Shown here: positions 1-4,793 of the stretch, piece after piece | How the letters are laid out: every line of letters starts with the position of its first letter | Position numbering within the stretch: position 1 is the first letter of the stretch | Assembly (NCBI GenBank): GCA_002339265.1 | Contig: DDKG01000038.1 | Span: forward strand, 1-5,462 | Source of the DNA: Massilia sp. UBA2604 | Lineage (GTDB): Bacteria > Pseudomonadota > Gammaproteobacteria > Burkholderiales > Burkholderiaceae_D | Length of the DNA: 5,462 nt | Direction of reading: 5' to 3' | Translations under genes and position numbers: made by a program | Notes under the pieces: generated by a model | What the model saw: only the letters and a program-made list of their open reading frames with translations | Databases searched by the model: none | What the model was told of the DNA's origin: nothing

Positions 1-381
1 TTTTTCCTGGTTGACGGCCGGTGCGCCCGGCGGCTGGATCGCCGCCTGCAGGCGGTCGCGGATGGCTTGCGGGATCTGGTTCATGCCGCGCAGCAGGTAG
101 ACGCCCGGATTGTCGTTCATCAGGGTCGGCTGCTGCGAGCCGTTATCGAGCTCGACACGAGCCTCGACATTAAAGATTGCCTTGTAGCCGTTGCCCAGGT
201 CTTCGCTGCCCCGGATGCCGATGCGGGAGCCGTCGGCGCCGCCACTATAGACCTTGGTCGGTCCACCTTTTTGCCACATCACGCCGGCATCGGCGATGCC
301 GTAGATCTGGACGCTGGTCTGGGCCAGGGCGGAGCATGCAAACGTAGCGCCGAGCAGGGCGGCGATCAGGCTTTTCTTCAT
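1..381 (-). CDS. Gram-negative porin, N-terminal part (cut by window edge)
   Basis: This is the first 127 residues of an outer-membrane general porin (OmpC-like/Porin_4 type, normally a trimeric 16-strand beta-barrel for passive uptake of small polar solutes). The frame is open from the ATG at 381 to base 1, so the C-terminus lies outside the window. Residues 1-20 are a Sec signal peptide (MKK, hydrophobic core, ...SALA), with likely cleavage before Q21. The mature start QTSVQIYGIADAG is the typical first strand of Burkholderiales porins. GSRIGIRGSEDLGNG (about 51-65) and the following KAIFNVEARVEL form strands 2 and 3. The start is supported by GGAG five bases upstream. From residue 89 on there is an unusually long segment (RGMNQIPQAIRDRLQAAI and a Pro/Ala stretch) where the neighbouring porin already enters its next strand. 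The gene is a paralogue of that neighbour, 153 bp downstream of it on the same strand. The porin family is secure; substrate specificity is unknown. Confidence 0.93.
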   Translation of the reverse strand, partial: MKKSLIAALLGATFACSALAQTSVQIYGIADAGVMWQKGGPTKVYSGGADGSRIGIRGSEDLGNGYKAIFNVEARVELDNGSQQPTLMNDNPGVYLLRGMNQIPQAIRDRLQAAIQPPGAPAVNQEK

Positions 382-386
382 CGTGT

Positions 387-390
387 CTCC
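387..390 (-). promoter_or_regulatory. Ribosome binding site of the partial porin
   Basis: On the minus strand GGAG(A) lies five bases before the ATG at 381. It is the clearest Shine-Dalgarno sequence in front of any gene start in this window, and it fixes the start of the partial porin at the MKK signal peptide. Confidence 0.7.
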
Positions 391-429
391 ATATTATTTT
401 CTTGTCGCGATGCATGAGCTCGCTCTGCC

Positions 430-458
430 AATATGCCATTGCCTTGGCGCACTGTACA
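430..458 (-). promoter_or_regulatory. Candidate sigma-70 promoter for the partial porin
   Basis: Read on the minus strand, TGTACA (458-453, 4 of 6 matches to TTGACA) is followed after 17 bases by CATATT (435-430, 4 of 6 matches to TATAAT). This would start transcription near 423 and give a leader of about 40 bases. The gap from the upstream porin is 153 bp, so the two genes could also be cotranscribed. The match is weak and was found by eye. Confidence 0.25.
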
Positions 459-476
459 GAACGCTCGTTCGCGGAT

Positions 477-497
477 ACGCCTCGGAGGATTAGGCGT
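477..497 (-). other. Weak inverted repeat between the two porin genes
   Basis: ACGCCT (477-482) and AGGCGT (492-497) form a perfect 6-bp stem around a 9-base loop, just downstream of the stop of the complete porin. On the minus strand no T-run follows it, so it does not qualify as a standard intrinsic terminator. It could be an attenuating or 3'-end hairpin, or chance. Confidence 0.2.
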
Positions 498-534
498 TGT
501 GAAAACACTACATGGATGACGTGCGGCTCCCGCT

Positions 535-1584
535 TCAGAACGAATGGTTGATGCCGATGTCGTATTGGTTGCCGGTGCCCGGGCTGGTCAGCAAGCCCTT
601 CTTGCGCGAGGCATCGATGTACAGATAGGTGCGCTTCGACAGGCTGTATTCATAGCCCAGCGACAGCTGCTTCACCTTCTCCAGGCCATCGGTGTCTTTC
701 TGGCCATAGCCCGCCAGGAATTTGCCTGGGCCCAGCACATAGTTGGCGCCCAGCACCCACGAGCTGGTATCGCTGTTGAAGAGGCGGGTATGGTCTTCGT
801 CCAGCCTGGTGAATGTGCCCATGAGCTTGAGTTCTGGCGTCGGCTGGACCGAGGCGCCGACCGACCAGACCTTCGATTCGATCGCATTGCGCTCGTAGGC
901 CGCCATCAGGGCGGCCGGGCCGTTGCTGTAGGTGGCCGAGACCGAGAACGGATTGGCCGAGGCCTCGGCGCCGGCCGGATACTGCGGCGCGCCGGCGCTG
1001 CCGCGACCGATCACGGCGACGCCGCCATTGTTTTCCTTCGTCGCGATCGCGGTATTGAGCTGGAAGCCGTTGACGATCGGCGAGTTGTACCAGATGGCGT
1101 TCGACCAGCGGTTGCCGGATGCGCCGACCGGGTCGAGCGGCTGCGAGCTGTAGCCGGCCACGCTCAGGTCGGTATAGAAGCCGCCTGCGGTCGGGATCGC
1201 ATGGAAGGGTTCGAAGTTGCCGATGGTTTCATGGAACGGGGTCAGGCCGCGACCGATGCGCAGCGTGCCGAAGCCGCCTTGCAGGCCGACGCGGCTCTGG
1301 CCCTGGAACAGCTGGCGCTGATTGCCGCCGGGACCAATCTCGCTGCTGCCGGTATCCGGCTCGTACCGCATTTCAAGGTGAAACAGAGCCTTGAAACCAT
1401 TGCCCAGATCTTCGGTGCCCCGGATGCCGAGGGTGTTGGCAGCGCGCTTGCTGATGCTGACGTTCTCGCCACTGCGCTTGACGATGCCGGCATCGACGGT
1501 GCCGTAGACCTGCACCGACGTCTGCGCATGGGCCGCGCCGGCGCAGGCGCCGAGCAGTGCGACGGCCAGGAGAGATTTCTTCAT
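535..1584 (-). CDS. Gram-negative porin (OmpC-like, Porin_4 family), complete
   Basis: A complete 349-residue general diffusion porin, the usual size for betaproteobacterial trimeric porins. Residues 1-20 are a signal peptide (MKKSLL, hydrophobic core, ...GAAHA), with cleavage expected before Q21. The mature protein begins QTSVQVYGTVDAG; LGIRGTEDLGNG (about 52-63) is the conserved strand-turn-strand motif. VGLQGGFGTLRIGRG (99-113) is the strand before the constriction loop, reading GRG where many relatives have GRQ. WSNAIWYNSP (160-169) is another typical barrel segment. The protein ends NHSF: a C-terminal Phe is the usual signal for the Bam assembly machinery. The frame runs upstream to an ATG at 1653, but the start at 1584 is preferred because it gives a normal signal peptide aligned with that of the neighbouring porin. 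No good Shine-Dalgarno precedes 1584, and a small hairpin lies directly in front of it. The gene precedes a paralogous porin on the same strand. Function as a porin is secure; the solute is not predictable. Confidence 0.95.
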   Translation of the reverse strand: MKKSLLAVALLGACAGAAHAQTSVQVYGTVDAGIVKRSGENVSISKRAANTLGIRGTEDLGNGFKALFHLEMRYEPDTGSSEIGPGGNQRQLFQGQSRVGLQGGFGTLRIGRGLTPFHETIGNFEPFHAIPTAGGFYTDLSVAGYSSQPLDPVGASGNRWSNAIWYNSPIVNGFQLNTAIATKENNGGVAVIGRGSAGAPQYPAGAEASANPFSVSATYSNGPAALMAAYERNAIESKVWSVGASVQPTPELKLMGTFTRLDEDHTRLFNSDTSSWVLGANYVLGPGKFLAGYGQKDTDGLEKVKQLSLGYEYSLSKRTYLYIDASRKKGLLTSPGTGNQYDIGINHSF

Positions 1585-1585
1585 T

Positions 1586-1599
1586 ATGGGTATTCCCAT
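1586..1599 (-). promoter_or_regulatory. Small hairpin directly before the porin start codon
   Basis: ATGGG (1586-1590) and CCCAT (1595-1599) pair perfectly around TATT. In the porin mRNA this gives a 5-bp stem with loop AAUA ending one base before the AUG at 1584. It covers the only purine-rich stretch (GGGA) at Shine-Dalgarno distance and contains an in-frame AUG (1599) that could itself be a start. The structure is visible in the sequence; a regulatory role is inference. Confidence 0.35.
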
Positions 1600-1908
1600 G
1601 GTCAGGGTGAGCGCATGCAGAGCGTCGAGGCCGGCCGCCCGGGTCACCTCCATTGTTTCAAACTTCAGGGCATGCTATGTGGTCAATTATCAGTGGCGCG
1701 CTTGGTAAATCGCTAATGAATCCAATCGTGTTGTTGTATTTTTGAAACGTCGGTGATTGCGCATGACACAGAGCCGGCAGTTTTGCATCCGAGAAAAGGA
1801 CGGCGGCGTTCATTCATTAAGCGACCGCGAGCATGCCTCGTTGTCGTGCGGCCAGGGTGGCCGGTTTCATCCGCTTGAACCAGCTTTGCGCCCCGTCAAC
1901 TCACCCCG

Positions 1909-1924
1909 GAATCGAATCGAATCG
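1909..1924. repeat. Short GAATC tandem repeat (about 3 copies)
   Basis: The pentamer GAATC occurs three times head to tail, followed by a G, in the intergenic region upstream of the Sel1-repeat gene. It is too short to assign a role. A pentamer tract could vary in copy number by slippage, but it lies outside any gene and upstream of the candidate promoter. Confidence 0.6.
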
Positions 1925-1966
1925 CCCGCGGCAGCGGCTTAGACTTTGGCCAAATTTGCATGAGCT

Positions 1967-1996
1967 GCGACAGGCCCTGTCAATACCTTGTATATT
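1967..1996 (+). promoter_or_regulatory. Candidate sigma-70 promoter of the Sel1-repeat gene
   Basis: GCGACA (1967-1972, 4 of 6 matches to TTGACA), an 18-base spacer and TATATT (1991-1996, 5 of 6 matches to TATAAT) form a plausible promoter in a locally AT-richer stretch. Transcription would start near 2003, giving a leader of about 90 bases before the ATG at 2092. If correct, this excludes the in-frame upstream ATG at 1960 as the translation start. Found by eye, not scored. Confidence 0.35.
1969..1981. promoter_or_regulatory. Perfect 6-1-6 palindrome, operator-like
   Basis: GACAGG (1969-1974), one central C, and CCTGTC (1976-1981) form a perfect inverted repeat overlapping the end of the candidate -35 box and the spacer of the Sel1-gene promoter. 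A dimeric repressor bound there would block RNA polymerase. The symmetry is directly visible; that it is an operator is inference, and the regulator is unknown. Confidence 0.35.
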
Positions 1997-2004
1997 GGCA
2001 AGCT

Positions 2005-2035
2005 CGCCAGGCTGGCTTGCGCCATGGGCCTGGCG
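2005..2035 (+). promoter_or_regulatory. Leader hairpin upstream of the Sel1-repeat gene
   Basis: CGCCAGGC (2005-2012) pairs perfectly with GCCTGGCG (2028-2035) across a 15-base loop. Within it lies a shorter competing palindrome, GCCAG-G-CTGGC (2006-2016). If transcription starts near 2003 this GC-rich stem would form the 5' end of the mRNA, which could affect stability. It ends 56 bases before the ATG at 2092, so it does not directly cover the start. Confidence 0.3.
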
Positions 2036-2091
2036 GTCGTGATGCCGTCGCCGCTGCGTGTTGCCGACTCACTCTTTTATGTATTTCAACG

Positions 2092-3789
2092 ATGGCTAAC
2101 CGCGAAGAATTGGCGATCATTCGCAATGCCCGCGCCGGGCAGGTGGCGGCCCAGCTCGAGCTGGGCAAGCTGTATTTGTTCGGCAGCGCCGGACTGCCGC
2201 AGAGCCTGCCGACGGCGCTGCACTGGCTCGAGCGTGCGGCTCGACAAGACTGTCCACCTGCCTGGCAGTTGATCGGTAACCATATTCCTCTTGAGCTTGC
2301 CCAGCATAACCCTGGCGCCGTCGCCCAGTGGTACGAGCGCGCCTATGACGACGGCAGCCTGCACGCCGGCCTGGTGTTCGCCCAGCTGGTGCTCGATCCG
2401 GCGGCGGCGCCGTCCCAGCAGCATCCGAAGGCCGTGCAGGCGCTCGAGGATGCGGCGCGCGCCGGCTTCCCGCATGCGCAATGGATGTTGGCGCAACGCC
2501 AGGGCAAACAGCCTGCGGCCCAGCCCGGTGCGCGGACGGCGCCGATGGGCGCCGCGGCGCAGCCGGCGCCCGCGTCCGGCGCTGCCGAGCGCGCGCCGGC
2601 GCGCCCATCGGGCGCATCGAGCCAGGTGCTGCGTCCGCACGGTGCTGGCACGGCGCAGTATGCCGCGCTCGACGAGGCATGGACGGCGCGCCGCTGGGAC
2701 GACTACCTCGAACGCGCCCTGCCGCAGGCGCGCGCGCTGGTGAGCGAGCGCGGCGAACAGGGCGAGATGCGCCGTTTCGCCCCCGACGAGATTGCCCTGC
2801 TGTCGCGCTGCGCGCGCCTGCTCGACCCGGCGCTCGATGGCGTCAGCGGCCTGCAGGCGCTGGACGCCGCCGCGGCGGCGGCGCGCTGCGGGCCGGGTGA
2901 ACCCGCCGTGCTGTGGGAACTCGCCGCGGCCGAGCATGATCCCCATGCACAGCTGGCGCTGGGTTTGCGCTGCGCGCGCATGCGGGTTGATGGCAGGCGT
3001 TGCACCAATGGAGGCGGGACGATTGCGGACGCGCATGTCGCAAACGCGCATGTCGCCCACGCGCAGGTTGCCAATTTCAAGAAAGCGATCCGCTGGCTGA
3101 ACCTGGCCGGAGAGCAGGGCCTGGCCGAGGCCTGGTATGCGCTGTCGCGCATCTATATCAAGCCGGAATTTTCACAGCGAAACGTGGCCGATGCCCAGCG
3201 CTACCTGGAGCGGGCCGCCGAGATGGGGTATCGCGATGCCCAGGTGGAATGCGGCCACAATGCCTGGCGCGCGCGCCGCGAGAACGAGAGCAATGATGTA
3301 CGCGCCGTGTACTGGCTGCAGAAGGCGGCGGCCCAGGGCTCGCACGAGGCCGTCGAGCTGCTGCGCAAGATCGCGCCGCGCGCCACGGCCGCGCCCTACA
3401 CCGAGACCGGGCGGCTGCTGGCCAGCCACGCCGACGCGCTGGCGGCGCATCCCTTGCTGGCCGCGCGCATCGAGCTGGCGGCGCTGTTCGACCTGTCGCG
3501 CGCCGAGGCGCTGCTGCTGGACGTGGGAGCGGCCGACCAGGGGCATTGCCTCGTCATCGACATCCGCGCCAGCTATGGGCGCAGCAAGCGGCGGCTGGTG
3601 ATGGTGGAATCGGCGCAGCAGCGCGAGGCGCTGGACCGCATCGTGCGCCTGTTCGAACAGGTCGACTGCGGCCCGGCCGGACCGGAAGGAAACTACCGGC
3701 AGCGCCTGTACCGGCTGCGCACCCTGCTCAATGTGGCAATCCCCGGCAATGACGCCGACGGCGGCGCCGACATTGAGCTGGCGGCCTGA
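2092..3789 (+). CDS. Sel1-like repeat (TPR-like) protein with unassigned C-terminal domain
   Basis: A 565-residue protein of Sel1-like repeats, which are TPR-related alpha-hairpins that usually act as protein-binding scaffolds. Repeats in a first block: about 16-51 (AAQLELGKLYLFG, then TALHWLERAARQ), a weak one at 54-88, and 89-126. A low-complexity Ala/Pro/Gly linker covers 137-187, followed by a mostly helical region to about 282. A second block has repeats at about 283-342 (interrupted by an insertion at 299-328), 343-378 and 379-416. Residues 430-565 are a distinct C-terminal region I do not recognise, with a beta-like stretch CLVIDIRASYGRSKRRLVMV (486-505) and a Gln/Arg/Leu-rich helix near 532-548. 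The start at 2092 (MANREELAIIR) is chosen because repeat 1 follows directly; the in-frame ATG at 1960 would add 44 residues that look like translated spacer. Neither start has a clear Shine-Dalgarno. There is no signal peptide or membrane segment, so it is probably cytoplasmic. The gene is monocistronic, divergent from the porin and convergent with dapF. The repeat class is secure; the biological role is unknown. Confidence 0.88.
   Translation: MANREELAIIRNARAGQVAAQLELGKLYLFGSAGLPQSLPTALHWLERAARQDCPPAWQLIGNHIPLELAQHNPGAVAQWYERAYDDGSLHAGLVFAQLVLDPAAAPSQQHPKAVQALEDAARAGFPHAQWMLAQRQGKQPAAQPGARTAPMGAAAQPAPASGAAERAPARPSGASSQVLRPHGAGTAQYAALDEAWTARRWDDYLERALPQARALVSERGEQGEMRRFAPDEIALLSRCARLLDPALDGVSGLQALDAAAAAARCGPGEPAVLWELAAAEHDPHAQLALGLRCARMRVDGRRCTNGGGTIADAHVANAHVAHAQVANFKKAIRWLNLAGEQGLAEAWYALSRIYIKPEFSQRNVADAQRYLERAAEMGYRDAQVECGHNAWRARRENESNDVRAVYWLQKAAAQGSHEAVELLRKIAPRATAAPYTETGRLLASHADALAAHPLLAARIELAALFDLSRAEALLLDVGAADQGHCLVIDIRASYGRSKRRLVMVESAQQREALDRIVRLFEQVDCGPAGPEGNYRQRLYRLRTLLNVAIPGNDADGGADIELAA
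3028..3072 (+). repeat. In-frame 15-bp tandem repeat (3 copies) inside the Sel1 gene
   Basis: Three consecutive 15-bp units (3028-3042, 3043-3057, 3058-3072) share the core ACGCGCAtGTcGC and encode the pentapeptides DAHVA, NAHVA and HAQVA (residues 313-327). Units 1 and 2 differ only at their first and last base; unit 3 has diverged further. The array lies in an insertion between the two helices of the fourth Sel1 repeat. Because the unit is a multiple of three, changes in copy number would keep the reading frame. Confidence 0.85.
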
Positions 3790-3800
3790 CGCCTGAACCC

Positions 3801-3833
3801 GTGGGGTGGGCGGCTTAGCCGCCCACGCGTTCA
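3801..3833. repeat. REP-like hairpin element, copy 1
   Basis: A perfect 9-bp stem, GTGGGCGGC (3806-3814) with GCCGCCCAC (3818-3826), closes a TTA loop and is followed by GCGTTCA. The full 33-bp unit recurs 53 bp downstream with four differences. An outer TGAAC (3794-3798) can also pair with GTTCA (3829-3833), which suggests a longer ancestral palindrome. It begins 12 bp after the Sel1-gene stop and may protect or end that transcript. There is no T-run, so a standard intrinsic terminator is not claimed. The element resembles short palindromic repeats I recall from Massilia-like genomes; not verified. Confidence 0.75.
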
Positions 3834-3853
3834 AACCATGTATGCACAGCTGC

Positions 3854-3886
3854 GTAGGGTGGGCGGATTTTCCGCCCACGCGTTCA
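3854..3886. repeat. REP-like hairpin element, copy 2
   Basis: Second copy in the same orientation: stem GTGGGCGGA (3859-3867) with TCCGCCCAC (3871-3879), loop TTT, then GCGTTCA. The base pair closing the loop is A-T here and C-G in copy 1, so pairing is kept although the bases differ. For the minus-strand dapF transcript, whose stop is at 3930, it is the nearest downstream structure and may mark its 3' end. Confidence 0.75.
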
Positions 3887-3929
3887 GATCACGTCCGCGC
3901 ATTGGCAAATGCACGACGGGACCGGACGC

Positions 3930-4790
3930 TCAAACCTCGACTTCGCCCTCGAACACCGACACCGCCGGTCCGCTGAGGTAAACCGGCTGCCCCGCTCCCG
4001 CCCAGGCGATGCTGAGCTCGCCGCCGCGGGCCGAGACGCGCACCGGCGAATCGAGCAGGCCGCGCCGGATGCCGGCCACCACCGCCGCGCAGGCGCCGGT
4101 GCCGCAGGCCAGCGTCTCGCCGGCGCCGCGCTCATGCACGCGCAAGCGGATGTGATGACGGTCGACCACCTGCATATAGCCGGCATTGACCCGTTTCGGG
4201 AAGCGCTCATGATGCTCGATCAGCGGGCCGGTCTGTTCCACCTGCGCGGAGTCGACGTTGTGCACCACCTGCACCGCATGCGGATTGCCCATCGAGACCA
4301 CCGAAATCGGCACCGCCTCGCCGCCGACTGGCAGCGGCCACAGCGTGTCCTCGCCCTCGGGCTTGCCGTTCAATCCTGCACTGTCGAACGGCACTTCGGC
4401 CGGATCAAGGCGCGGCGCGCCCATGTCCACCGTCACGCTGCCGTCGTCTTCCAGGCGCGGGGTGATGATGCCCGACATGGTCTGCACGCGGATGCTGCGC
4501 TCGGTGGTCAATCCCTTCTCGACCACGAAGCGCACGAAGGCGCGCGAGCCGTTGCCGCACTGCTCGACTTCGCTGCCATCGTTGTTGAAGATGCGGTAGC
4601 GGAAGTCCACGCCTGCTTCGTTCGGACGCTCGACGACCAGGATCTGGTCGGCGCCGATGCCGAAACGGCGATCGGCCAGGCGCTGCCATTGATCGGCCTG
4701 CATGCCGTCGACGTCGATCGGCTGGTTGATGGCGTCGATCACGACGAAGTCGTTGCCCGCGCCATGCATCTTGGTGAATTTCAGTTTCAT
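3930..4790 (-). CDS. dapF: Diaminopimelate epimerase DapF
   Basis: A PLP-independent racemase that converts LL-diaminopimelate to meso-diaminopimelate, the last step before lysine and the precursor of the diaminopimelate in peptidoglycan; cytoplasmic. The 286-residue length fits the family (about 275-290). Both catalytic cysteines are present: Cys78 in [10 protein letters not shown] and Cys229 in [10 protein letters not shown], acting as the paired acid/base thiols. Other family signatures are the N-terminal [13 protein letters not shown] (5-17), FGIGADQ (43-49), [10 protein letters not shown] (65-74) and MGNPHAV (167-173). The start at 4790 is the conserved [10 protein letters not shown]. 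No Shine-Dalgarno precedes it; the ATG lies 3 bp after the stop of the upstream acyltransferase gene (TGA-TTC-ATG), so translational coupling or re-initiation is likely and the two form an operon. The gene converges on the Sel1-repeat gene, with two hairpin repeats between them. Nothing is missing; the identification is secure. Confidence 0.98.
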   Translation of the reverse strand: MKLKFTKMHGAGNDFVVIDAINQPIDVDGMQADQWQRLADRRFGIGADQILVVERPNEAGVDFRYRIFNNDGSEVEQCGNGSRAFVRFVVEKGLTTERSIRVQTMSGIITPRLEDDGSVTVDMGAPRLDPAEVPFDSAGLNGKPEGEDTLWPLPVGGEAVPISVVSMGNPHAVQVVHNVDSAQVEQTGPLIEHHERFPKRVNAGYMQVVDRHHIRLRVHERGAGETLACGTGACAAVVAGIRRGLLDSPVRVSARGGELSIAWAGAGQPVYLSGPAVSVFEGEVEV

Positions 4791-4793
4791 GAA

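Larger units (their letters stand above)
1585..2091. other. Divergent intergenic region between porin and Sel1-repeat gene
   Basis: About 500 bp with no credible gene. It must carry the 5' regions of the minus-strand porin and the plus-strand Sel1 gene. On the porin side, bases 1650-1760 are clearly more AT-rich than the flanking genes. GATAAT (1691-1686, minus) is a possible -10 box, but no -35 hexamer sits at the right distance. An anti-Shine-Dalgarno-complementary GGAGGTGA lies at 1651-1644. On the Sel1 side there is a candidate promoter with an overlapping palindrome, then a leader hairpin. Short open frames in 1757-2042 (plus) have no ribosome binding site and no recognisable product. 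Confidence 0.6.

Noticed and set aside
322..381. Cys16 of the partial porin as a lipoprotein lipobox
   Set aside because: The residues before it (T-F-A-C) do not fit the lipobox, and a normal signal peptidase I site follows at A20-Q21.
1585..1653. Upstream extension of the complete porin to the ATG at 1653
   Set aside because: It would put 23 extra residues before an otherwise typical signal peptide; the MKK start aligns with the paralogous porin.
544..1716. Long plus-strand open frame (about 390 codons) opposite the complete porin
   Set aside because: It is antisense to a clear porin, has no recognisable family and is Arg/Ala-rich, as expected for a shadow frame in GC-rich DNA.
1757..2042. 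Small plus-strand open frames in the divergent spacer
   Set aside because: No Shine-Dalgarno, no recognisable sequence, and overlap with each other and with probable regulatory elements.
1960..2091. Upstream extension of the Sel1-repeat protein to the ATG at 1960
   Set aside because: The extra 44 residues show no repeat, signal peptide or conserved look, and the best promoter candidate (1967-1996) would lie inside them.
2086..3060. Minus-strand open frames opposite the Sel1-repeat gene (also 3172-3879)
   Set aside because: Arg-rich shadow frames without a ribosome binding site or known motif; the plus strand has a coherent repeat protein.
3801..3886. Tandem hairpins as a CRISPR array or intrinsic terminators
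   Set aside because: There are only two copies, with a roughly 20-bp gap and no cas genes, so not CRISPR. The stems lack a following T-run, so they do not meet the standard terminator pattern.
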